From positions 1 through 27,782 of the IMG/VR virus record IMGVR_UViG_3300044695_004891: DNA of 27,782 nt. One strand, 5' to 3'. The position numbers were made by a program, and so were the translations under genes. The notes under the pieces were generated by a model. That model saw nothing but the letters and a program-made list of their open reading frames with translations. It searched no databases and was not told the origin of the DNA. This DNA is from a virus. This document shows, in pieces, positions 1 through 6,517 of the stretch (the stretch's first letter is position 1; each line of letters begins with the position of its first letter).

Positions 1-30
1 GACGATGATGTTGTAGAGATCTTGCGACAT
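1..30 (-). CDS. N-terminus of a truncated small phage protein (possibly lysis/holin-region)
   Basis: The window cuts this gene after about ten codons. Two overlapping starts are possible. ATG at 30 reads MSQDLYNIIV and looks protein-like. ATG at 37 lies in another frame, reads MSDVARSLQHH, and has the better-spaced ribosome site (AAGGA, 5 nt). I prefer 30 because its residues resemble the start of small membrane-proximal phage proteins encoded after tail fibres, but that is recall from family pattern, not proof. It lies directly downstream of the 51-284 gene, as a last gene of the virion operon. Function cannot be assigned from this fragment. Confidence 0.35.
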   Translation of the reverse strand, partial: MSQDLYNIIV

Positions 31-50
31 CGCTCATAAGGATCCTTCTA

Positions 51-284
51 TTACAAACCCAAGGCGGCCTTCAGCTCTTCTGTCGAAGAAGCCGCGTCGA
101 TGACGTTTTGCATGACCGCATACTTGTCACGGATCGCCTGGCGCGCAGCTTCCGCCTCTGCTTCCGCAACGCCGGGGATGCGCTTGGCGATCACCTCGTC
201 GTGCGGAGCAAACTCTGTAGCTCGGGCCTGACGACGCATGTCGTGCGCAATGGATTTGGCCTTATCAATGTTCACCGTAATCAT
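51..284 (-). CDS. small conserved phage protein after the tail fibre (tail-assembly-chaperone-like)
   Basis: A 77-residue, mostly helical, charged protein starting MITVNIDKAK. Residues 13-35 are rich in Arg, Glu and Ala, and it ends in an Ala/Leu-rich helix (AALGL). Short proteins of this pattern commonly follow tail fibre genes in tailed phages and are often labelled putative tail assembly chaperones; that label is by resemblance only. I chose ATG at 284 because it overlaps the upstream stop as ATGA and has GGGAG eight bases ahead. A start at 299 would add five unlikely residues. It is probably translationally coupled to the 281-472 gene. Confidence 0.7.
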   Translation of the reverse strand: MITVNIDKAKSIAHDMRRQARATEFAPHDEVIAKRIPGVAEAEAEAARQAIRDKYAVMQNVIDAASSTEELKAALGL

Positions 285-472
285 TCGCTGTACTCCCAAG
301 CACCACGGAAAGTGCGGTCTGCTGGAATGTCATCGACATCCACGATCTTGAATGGCTTACCCTCAGGCACATCCTTGGCGGCGATTTCTTCAATCGTCAG
401 CCCGCACTCGGGCGCAGGGATGATGACGGCGACACCGCCTTCGTCTGTGGGATAAATGATGCGTTGGTTCAT
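281..472 (-). CDS. small acidic hypothetical protein next to the tail fibre
   Basis: A 63-residue acidic protein containing a short segment IIYPTDEGGVAVIIPAPECG, then a helix-like stretch and a C-terminal WEYSE. I recognise no domain. Short proteins opening with a YPTDEGGVAV-like motif recur beside tail fibres in tailed phages, which suggests a tail-associated or assembly role. It starts ten bases after the fibre stop and its own TGA overlaps the next ATG (ATGA), so the three genes are probably translated as a coupled set. Confidence 0.7.
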   Translation of the reverse strand: MNQRIIYPTDEGGVAVIIPAPECGLTIEEIAAKDVPEGKPFKIVDVDDIPADRTFRGAWEYSE

Positions 473-481
473 TTTGCGCTC

Positions 482-1945
482 CTAGCGAACGATCGCGACA
501 ATCACGGTCGATGAATCGCCCCTGCCCGTCCCATAGCTTTGACTGGGGTCTTCGTTGGAGACTTGCACGCTCCCGGTTGCCAGACTTGTATTGTTGATAG
601 CAGTGATTCTGTTATTGCTGGACTGAGCATTGTTCATCGCAAGAACGGCGTAATTTACGTCTGGCATGCTCGCTGTAAAGTTGACCGTATATAGGCCCAC
701 TCCGTTATCAGTAATCGAGCTAACGTTTCCGCTGGCCCTAATCGCTACAGTCCCTGTGCCATTGAAATTGACCCACGCCCGGCAACCATAGGCCACTGCG
801 ACGGAACCGTAACCGGAATTGAACTTTAGATTGCCCGACGTATCGAGCTCCATCGCAAGCGTGGCGCCATTGATACCCCACACATGGGAACGCGCCTGAT
901 AGGCAGCATTAGCAAAGTTGGACGCACCGGAATCGGTAGCCTTCATGGCTACGACATCAACAGCAGCACCTGAAGACGAAGAGCGCGCCACAAAAGCACC
1001 GTAACCATTGGCGACAATATCGACACGGCCTGCGGGCGCATTAGTCCCGACACCTAAATTGCCGCTGCTGTCGATGCGCATGCGTTCGGCATTGTTTGTG
1101 CCAAATAACATGGGGTGATTGGTAAATGTATTTAGGTACGAATAGCCGTTATTGGCGTCGAGATAAACACTCGTCGTCCCATTGCGTGTTTGAATAATTG
1201 TGGATGTCGTTCCAGCGGAAGCAACATCCAATTTCCCAGCCGGCGAACTCGTCCCAATCCCGACGTTGCCGCTAACGTCGATGCGCATACGTTCGGCTGG
1301 AGAAAACGTGCCAGTGCCAAACGTCATATCCCCGCCAGCAGAGGAGGAAACGTAGTTGTGGTTGGTGGCACTGACGTAATACGGATAAAACTTGGCGCCC
1401 GTATTTACAAGGGAGAAGTTTCCAACAACGGCCAATTTTGAGTCGTAAGTGCCAGGCGAACTCGTCCCAATCCCCACGTTGCCGCTGGCGTCCTTGTAGA
1501 TCTGCCCACTACCGACATTGATTACCGACGTGTCGCCGGTAAAGCCATTGATCGCCGGATTGGTCAGAGTTTTGTTTGTCAGCGTCTGCGTTGTGCCTGT
1601 GCCGACGAGCGTCGTGTCCGCATCCGGGAGCGTAAAGGTGCGGGTCGTCCCTGTTGTGATTGAAGCCGCGCTGAACTTGGCGATTTTTGTCGCGTCGGTC
1701 CCGTCCTTGAATGACGTATTACCCGCGCCGAGATTGACGGTAGCGGCCGTGGCGGTAAGCGTTCCTGCCACCGAAAGCGTCTTACCGGACCCGACATTCA
1801 AACCGACAGACGTACCAGAACCGGCGGCCGCGAAGACCGCGTCGACTTTGTCCCAGTCTTCGTTGGTCTTGGTCCCCCAGGTGTCGCGCGACGCGCCGAC
1901 CTCGGGCTTGGTCAGATTAAGGTTCGTCGTGTAGGTATCGGCCAT
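482..1945 (-). CDS. tail fibre protein with NVGIGTSSP repeats and C-terminal receptor-binding-type module
   Basis: 487 residues. The first 40 or so residues (YTTNLNLTKPEVGASRDTWG) are a common virion-attachment start in aquatic phage fibres. Next comes a Thr/Gly-rich beta region including TLTNKTLTNP. A middle section repeats AERMRID-(V/S)SGN(V/L)G(I/V)GT(S/N)(S/A)P at least three times, typical of triple-stranded fibre shafts. From about residue 385 the segment GCRAWVNFNGTGTVAIRASG begins a C-terminal module, common in phage fibres, that I expect to form the host-contacting tip. I see no S74 intramolecular chaperone catalytic region. An ideal AGGAGG sits six bases before ATG at 1945. It probably determines host range. 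Confidence 0.88.
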   Translation of the reverse strand: MADTYTTNLNLTKPEVGASRDTWGTKTNEDWDKVDAVFAAAGSGTSVGLNVGSGKTLSVAGTLTATAATVNLGAGNTSFKDGTDATKIAKFSAASITTGTTRTFTLPDADTTLVGTGTTQTLTNKTLTNPAINGFTGDTSVINVGSGQIYKDASGNVGIGTSSPGTYDSKLAVVGNFSLVNTGAKFYPYYVSATNHNYVSSSAGGDMTFGTGTFSPAERMRIDVSGNVGIGTSSPAGKLDVASAGTTSTIIQTRNGTTSVYLDANNGYSYLNTFTNHPMLFGTNNAERMRIDSSGNLGVGTNAPAGRVDIVANGYGAFVARSSSSGAAVDVVAMKATDSGASNFANAAYQARSHVWGINGATLAMELDTSGNLKFNSGYGSVAVAYGCRAWVNFNGTGTVAIRASGNVSSITDNGVGLYTVNFTASMPDVNYAVLAMNNAQSSNNRITAINNTSLATGSVQVSNEDPSQSYGTGRGDSSTVIVAIVR

Positions 1946-1955
1946 CAGGTGCCTC

Positions 1956-2840
1956 CTAATTCAGTACGTTCCACGTCGGTGACGACGTGGGCTTTGGTGT
2001 CCAGGTCTCCGAGGCAGGGCTCGTCGGCGTCCAGGTCTCGGGGGAGACTGGATTGAGCGTCCAGACCTCAGAAAGGGGGCTCGTCGGTGACCAGGTTTCA
2101 GGAGAAACCGGCTCCGGCTCCCACAAGTACCTCGCATTGGCTGTCATCGCGGAGGTAATCACAATCGTCTCTGCCCCTGCTCTCACCCGCAGCACAGCTG
2201 CCGTCATGTCTGAGGAAGCCGGGATAGTTTCTAGGGCAGAAAAGACCGCATTGCCAAGGAAAATCGCATTCGACTGAGCGGCGATCGTCTCGGCGGCGAG
2301 CCTCACGCGCTGCGCATCTGCCGTCATGCCGGAGGTCGCGGAGAACGTCGCGCTGTCGAGGAAGACGACGTATCCGTCAGCCGTGGCGTCCGAGGTCGAG
2401 GCCCCGGTGCCGCTGACCTGCCTCACGGCCTGGCCGTTGAAAGAGGCCGCAGACTGCACCGCGATCGTCTCGGAGACCTCGCGCACCCTCTGCCCGGCCG
2501 CGGTCAGGTTTGCCGCCGCCGCAATGGTCATGGCCGCCAGCTCGGTATTCGACGCGGCCGCCATCATCGAAGACGTCGCCGCATCCAGCCAGGAAGCCGT
2601 TATGACGCGTGTGACGCTGGCTGTAGCGCCAGATGAGCAGGCGATCGTTTCACTTGCCACCGCAATCTTGATCGCGGTGGCTGCTAAATTAGACGAGACG
2701 GCGCAAGTAGCAGAGACCGTCTTAATCTTTGCCGCTGCGGCGGTGAGATTAGACGTCGCGGCGATGGTCTCCGAGACCTCCAGCACATAGCCGGAGCCAT
2801 AGAGACCTTCGCCGTAATCTGCGACGCCGTAGTCAGCCAT
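1956..2840 (-). CDS. highly repetitive tail-associated protein (ETIA.S.MTA repeats)
   Basis: 294 residues, almost wholly repeats. After YGVADYGEGLYGSGYV, units of roughly 20-25 residues with core (S/A)ETIA-x2-S-x-(M/L)TA-x4-(V/I) recur about nine to ten times. The last 50 or so residues switch to a Pro/Trp/Thr repeat of type SPETW(S/T)PTSP-x-SE. Low-complexity Ala/Thr/Ser repeats fit an elongated beta-rich virion decoration or fibre-like protein. Trp/Pro repeat tails like this occur in phage tail proteins, but I know no function. It lies between a Gp80-like tail protein and the tail fibre, so it is probably in the virion. Confidence 0.8.
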   Translation of the reverse strand: MADYGVADYGEGLYGSGYVLEVSETIAATSNLTAAAAKIKTVSATCAVSSNLAATAIKIAVASETIACSSGATASVTRVITASWLDAATSSMMAAASNTELAAMTIAAAANLTAAGQRVREVSETIAVQSAASFNGQAVRQVSGTGASTSDATADGYVVFLDSATFSATSGMTADAQRVRLAAETIAAQSNAIFLGNAVFSALETIPASSDMTAAVLRVRAGAETIVITSAMTANARYLWEPEPVSPETWSPTSPLSEVWTLNPVSPETWTPTSPASETWTPKPTSSPTWNVLN

Positions 2841-2846
2841 GGGCTA

Positions 2847-3239
2847 TCAGTCCAGCGTCAGGTCGAGAGCGCCGGCGTTGAAGCGCAGCACGTCGCCGCT
2901 GTCGATCGTCTTGGACGTGTCGAGGTTGGCGAAGGCCAGCATGTTGCCGGAGGTCGAAGCGTCGTAAATCGCGGCCGCAACGACCGTCCCCCAGGACGCT
3001 GTCGCCGTCGGGAACTCGATCGCGGCGCTGTTCGTTGCCTCGGTGGGCGCAGTGCCGGAGACCGTGAAGGTCGCCGCCTGGCGCGCGTAGGATCCGCCAG
3101 ACACCTCAGTGCCTCCACCGCCTTCGCCAGGCGCCACGGTGTAGAGGGCGATGTACCACGACGTCGGGCGCGTTGCGCTTCCGGTCGTCAGCAGCCATGT
3201 CAGAACAAGGTTTTCACCGTAGTTTGAAAAGCCAGCCAT
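2847..3239 (-). CDS. small tail/fibre-associated protein (Gp80-like)
   Basis: 130 residues, beta-rich, opening MAGFSNYGENLVLTWLLT, with WYIALYT near residue 30, a Gly-rich loop, SYARQAATF, and DSGDVLRFNAGAL near the C-terminus. This layout matches a well-known family of small tailed-phage proteins annotated as tail fibre or Gp80-like. The pattern of residues suggests a compact beta-sandwich. The start overlaps the adaptor stop as TAATG. It is probably part of the tail or baseplate, made from the late operon. Confidence 0.75.
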   Translation of the reverse strand: MAGFSNYGENLVLTWLLTTGSATRPTSWYIALYTVAPGEGGGGTEVSGGSYARQAATFTVSGTAPTEATNSAAIEFPTATASWGTVVAAAIYDASTSGNMLAFANLDTSKTIDSGDVLRFNAGALDLTLD

Positions 3240-3856
3240 TAGTAGAACCTCCTGGTGCGAGCCACCAACGGAGAGCCGCTGGTGAGCGATTTCTGGGCTT
3301 CATCATTGAGGGCCTGCACGCGCCCGCTGTAGAACGACCCAAACACAGCAATGCGCTGATCGTCCACAAGAAACGGCGCGGCATGCGTCAGCGCGCCATA
3401 GAGGTAAACATCCGGCGCCTTGGTCAGCAGCCAGTTGGTCGTATTGCTGTCGGAGAGGGCCGGGATCTTCCCGTAGTAAATCATCTCGATGTCGACGTCG
3501 TCAGACGGTGCCGGCACGAGCTCGATCGCGCCATTCATGAGCGAGTAGGCCGCGACACGCTCATAGCGCCGCTCCTTCACGATGATGTCCGCCTCGTCCA
3601 GCGTCACAAAACGCAGGGGGCTCGTACCGTCGACGATCTGCAGGTTGATGGCTTCAAGCCAATCGCTGGGCAGCTGCACGAACTCGTTGTCGCTCGTCGC
3701 CTCGGCGCGGACGATCTGCTCTCGGCAGCGCAGCCGCGTGTTCAGATCTGCCTCGCAGAACTGAATAAACATCGGGATCTGCGCCGTCAGATCTTGACGG
3801 TTCAGATAGTCCGCGATCGAGCTCTGGAGCGTCGCGTAATTCGTGATCGTCGCCAT
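3239..3856 (-). CDS. head-tail adaptor protein (SU10-type)
   Basis: 205 residues, opening MATITNYATLQSSIADYLNR. This N-terminal helix, followed by FIQFCEADLNTRLR and a central LPSDWLEAINLQI segment, is characteristic of podovirus adaptor proteins that sit under the portal and join the head to the tail. Its position after the capsid gene agrees. I chose ATG at 3856 because it overlaps the upstream TGA as ATGA. An 18-residue extension to 3910 would run into the neighbouring gene and does not look like this family. Confidence 0.82.
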   Translation of the reverse strand: MATITNYATLQSSIADYLNRQDLTAQIPMFIQFCEADLNTRLRCREQIVRAEATSDNEFVQLPSDWLEAINLQIVDGTSPLRFVTLDEADIIVKERRYERVAAYSLMNGAIELVPAPSDDVDIEMIYYGKIPALSDSNTTNWLLTKAPDVYLYGALTHAAPFLVDDQRIAVFGSFYSGRVQALNDEAQKSLTSGSPLVARTRRFY

Positions 3857-4182
3857 CAGCTTTTCATCCAATGCGTGCGATAGGGTTGAGCCTCTTCGCT
3901 CGAAAGCCACTTACGCATAGCGGGCCGATCGTCGAGGATGCCCCTCTGCTTGAGATCCAGATAGACCATCATCGGAAGGCTCGCGACCTTGACCATGTCG
4001 CCGCTCTTCTGCGTGCGAGAGGTCTCGTTCATCTCGGCCCTGGCGCGCTCTGCAATGGTGTCGATCTCGCAGGTGGTCTCGAACACCAGCTTCTGATCAG
4101 ACGTGATGTGCATCTTCTGCAGCGTTCCGGTCAGGCTGTCGTAAGCCAGGTTGAACGAAGCAGGAGCGTATTCGTCAGCCAT
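3856..4182 (-). CDS. hypothetical protein between capsid and adaptor genes
   Basis: 108 residues, mixed alpha/beta, opening MADEYAPASFNLAYDSLTG and ending AQPYRTHWMKS. I recognise no catalytic motif. Small proteins in this position between the major capsid gene and the adaptor gene are common in SU10-like podoviruses and are presumed virion or assembly components; that role is inferred from context. The stop overlaps the adaptor start (ATGA), implying coupled translation. A strong hairpin (4203-4226) separates it from the capsid gene, so it may be made at a lower level than capsid. Confidence 0.75.
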   Translation of the reverse strand: MADEYAPASFNLAYDSLTGTLQKMHITSDQKLVFETTCEIDTIAERARAEMNETSRTQKSGDMVKVASLPMMVYLDLKQRGILDDRPAMRKWLSSEEAQPYRTHWMKS

Positions 4183-4202
4183 TTGCGTTTCCTACACAAG
4201 CT

Positions 4203-4226
4203 GGAGGGCGCCTCGCGGCGCCCTCC
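4203..4226 (-). terminator. hairpin directly after the major capsid gene
   Basis: GGAGGGCGCC (4203-4212) pairs perfectly with GGCGCCCTCC (4217-4226) around a four-base loop, which in the minus transcript is GCGA, a GNRA tetraloop. It starts eight bases past the capsid stop. No clear U-run follows on the minus strand, so it may be a partial terminator or an mRNA 3'-end stabiliser that raises capsid output relative to downstream genes. Such hairpins after capsid genes are common in phages. Confidence 0.6.
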
Positions 4227-4234
4227 TTCTCTTA

Positions 4235-5215
4235 TCACGACGGGATAAGGTTTGCGATAACCGCGTGAGCCTTTTGGCTCTTAATACGCAGGCCGTATTC
4301 CACGACCATTTCCTTCTTGTCGCTGTCGCCGGTCTTGGCGATGTCGAAAGTGCGGAACGGACGCAGGTAGGCCACGGACGCGTATTCCGGGTCCAGCACG
4401 AAGGCGAAATTGCCCGGCTGGAAGCGGTTCGGCACGATGGCAACCTCACCGAAATCGGAGAGGTACACGTCAGCCGTAGCGACAATCGCAACCGGCTTCA
4501 CCTGGTTGTAGGTGACGCGGTTCGGCGCGATGCCGACGAAGGAAGACGCGACGGTCTTGTTGTAGGCGTTCACCATGAACACCTTCGGATCGCCACCCTC
4601 GGTCCAGACTTGCTGGATCGCGGTCTTCAGCATGGTTTCCGTCAGCGCCACGTCGGTCGAGGTCGAGAGACCCGTCCAGGCGGTGTCGGGATAGCCGTTG
4701 CCATTGGCACCAGACATCGCGGACACAGTCGCCGCATTGGCCTGGTAGTTGTAGAGCAGCCAGGTCGGCAGACCAGCGGTCTTGCGAGCCGTGCTGTTGT
4801 TGCCAGCCACACCAGCTTGGTTGCTGAGGAGGATGGCTTCCATGTCGCGCTTCAGCTCTTTCGCCTTCTTCGCGGTCTCGTAAGCCATTAGGGTGCGCAT
4901 CCCTGCGGTGTTCACCGCATCGGCCGTGCCAGACACAGAGACCACCTTCTTGGAGATCTGCGTGTAGTTGGCAACGCGCACCGTCGCCACGAAATCGGCG
5001 TCGCCGGCGTCAGCGCCTTCAATCACCGCGTTCGTGGTGTCAGCCGCGGACAGCTCGTCCGTCTGCCACTCGAAGTAGGTGTTCTCGGCCGTGTCACGCC
5101 CGACGTTGGACATGAAGGGCGTGTCGACGGGGCTGATGTCGTAGATGATGTTCGACAGGTCTTCGCGGATCGCGTTGACGTTGTCGTAGGTTGTCGCTTT
5201 TGTAACCGCGGTCAT
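4235..5215 (-). CDS. major capsid protein (HK97-fold, SU10/DUF5309-like)
   Basis: 326 residues. The N-terminus includes DLSNIIYDISPVDTPFMSNV, a hallmark of the DUF5309/SU10-type major capsid proteins, followed by a YFEWQTDEL segment and a long helix (YETAKKAKELKRDMEAILLS) that fits the HK97 spine helix. The C-terminal region contains VYLSDFGEVAIVPNRF and ASVAYLRPF, also typical. It lies between a scaffold-like gene and small head-tail genes. AGGAG lies ten bases before the ATG. A strong hairpin follows the stop. Confidence 0.93.
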   Translation of the reverse strand: MTAVTKATTYDNVNAIREDLSNIIYDISPVDTPFMSNVGRDTAENTYFEWQTDELSAADTTNAVIEGADAGDADFVATVRVANYTQISKKVVSVSGTADAVNTAGMRTLMAYETAKKAKELKRDMEAILLSNQAGVAGNNSTARKTAGLPTWLLYNYQANAATVSAMSGANGNGYPDTAWTGLSTSTDVALTETMLKTAIQQVWTEGGDPKVFMVNAYNKTVASSFVGIAPNRVTYNQVKPVAIVATADVYLSDFGEVAIVPNRFQPGNFAFVLDPEYASVAYLRPFRTFDIAKTGDSDKKEMVVEYGLRIKSQKAHAVIANLIPS

Positions 5216-5221
5216 AGCGGG

Positions 5222-6244
5222 TTATCTCCTGTTATCGAGTAGACCGAATAGCCGCGCCGCATCTTCGGCGCGACCGCTTGCTTTGAGACGCTGTCTCATT
5301 CGCTGGACATCGGTCGCCTGTTTCGGAGAGGAAGCATTCGACCCGGCCCTCATTGGCTTCGGTCCTTGGCCCTGCGTGGGCTTTGGCCGGTTAGCCATAA
5401 GAGCGTCGTATCGACGCGCCTTTTCAAGCACTAGAACCGCTCGTGGGTCATACGCCTGCGCCAATTCTTCTTCTGAATAGCCGATCGTCTGGCCATACTC
5501 GCGAAGGTTATTGCGCGCCGCGTTCCACTTAGCCTGGTCCTTCCACTCCGGCATCTTCTCGAGCAGGAACTGACGTCCCTCCTCGACCTGCTGCCGTAGC
5601 GCGGCTTGCTCCTGATGAGAGGCAATTGCGGCCAGACGTTCCTGCTCGGCTCTCGTCGCGGCCAGGCGCTCCCTATAGTCGCGCCACTGCTTCTCAACAA
5701 TCGGGAAATTGAGAGGATCCTCTCGGTGCAGCTGTTCCCAGTTAGGCTCCTGCGGCTGCATCTGCTCGAGCTGCTGCCTTAAAGCCCCCAGGAGTTGGCC
5801 GTACTGAGCCCGCTCCACTTCCACTTGCTGGCGATCCGCTTGAAATGCCACAGCCTCATCACGAAGCCGCTGCATCTTCCGCGAATAATCGGACTGCCTC
5901 TGGTAGCCGTCTAAAGCTTCCTTCAGCGTGACCTGCTGGGTCTTGCCGTCGATCTTGACGGTGACCAGCGTGTCAGGCTTCAGGCCGCCCTCGGCCTCCC
6001 CTTCAGTGTCCTCGACTTCCCCAGAACCCTCACCCTCAGATGACGCGGATTGATCCGCTGCCTCGTCACCCTCGGGCATAGTCTCATCGCCCAGGTCCGC
6101 CGACGCCTCAGTCTGCTCGACTGCGGCAGAAGCCCCCTTAGTCCTTCCGGCGCTGGGTTCGGGGTCTCCCCCTCCCAGGATGCTGGAAATACGGTCAGCT
6201 GCTTCTGTCAAACCGATTTCGCTTGGCTGCGATTGCTCGGCCAT
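5222..6244 (-). CDS. capsid scaffolding-like protein
   Basis: 340 residues, very rich in Glu, Gln, Asp and Ala. Residues 1-95 are acidic and disordered-looking (GDEAADQSASSEGEGSGEVE). A short basic/beta segment follows (VTVKIDGKTQQVTLKEALDG), then a long coiled-coil-like region rich in Gln/Arg (about 120-220) and a basic C-terminus. This composition and the position directly upstream of the capsid gene match phage scaffolding proteins, which line the procapsid and leave before packaging. AAAGGAG precedes the ATG by nine bases. I see no protease motif. Confidence 0.82.
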   Translation of the reverse strand: MAEQSQPSEIGLTEAADRISSILGGGDPEPSAGRTKGASAAVEQTEASADLGDETMPEGDEAADQSASSEGEGSGEVEDTEGEAEGGLKPDTLVTVKIDGKTQQVTLKEALDGYQRQSDYSRKMQRLRDEAVAFQADRQQVEVERAQYGQLLGALRQQLEQMQPQEPNWEQLHREDPLNFPIVEKQWRDYRERLAATRAEQERLAAIASHQEQAALRQQVEEGRQFLLEKMPEWKDQAKWNAARNNLREYGQTIGYSEEELAQAYDPRAVLVLEKARRYDALMANRPKPTQGQGPKPMRAGSNASSPKQATDVQRMRQRLKASGRAEDAARLFGLLDNRR

Positions 6245-6250
6245 GAATTA

Positions 6251-6517
6251 TTACTCCTTTCGGGACGCCGTTTTCAAGCGTCGATTGAACTGCGTCACGC
6301 TTGGCTCCAAGGCCAAAACCTCGAGCTGCTGTCTGAACGCAATTACGGCGCGCACCATGTGATACGCATCGTCTCTTTTGCCCGCCTCATCGGGGGCCGA
6401 AAGCATCCACTCGGCCACATAGCGCGCCTCGAGGCGCTTAAGCACCTCCTGCGCCGCTCCGTCGCGGTGGAGAGCCCCAGCTGCGCGCCAGAGCTCCTCT
6501 TGCTCGTATGTAGACAT
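6251..6517 (-). CDS. small helical protein between portal and scaffold
   Basis: 88 residues, predicted mainly helical (EQEELWRAAGALHRDGAAQEVLKR and AYHMVRAVIAFRQQLEVL). I recognise no catalytic motif. Small proteins in this slot occur in related podoviruses, probably as assembly factors. Two starts are possible: GTG at 6520, overlapping the portal stop as GTGA, or ATG at 6517 forming TGATG. I use 6517 because the AGGGG ribosome site is then seven bases away. The stop lies seven bases before the scaffold gene's ATG. Confidence 0.72.
   Translation of the reverse strand: MSTYEQEELWRAAGALHRDGAAQEVLKRLEARYVAEWMLSAPDEAGKRDDAYHMVRAVIAFRQQLEVLALEPSVTQFNRRLKTASRKE

Noticed and set aside
1040-1500. 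Direct DNA repeats in the fibre gene taken as a possible DNA-level element.
   Set aside because: They are in frame and encode the RMRID...NVGIGTSSP protein repeats of the fibre shaft, which explains them fully.
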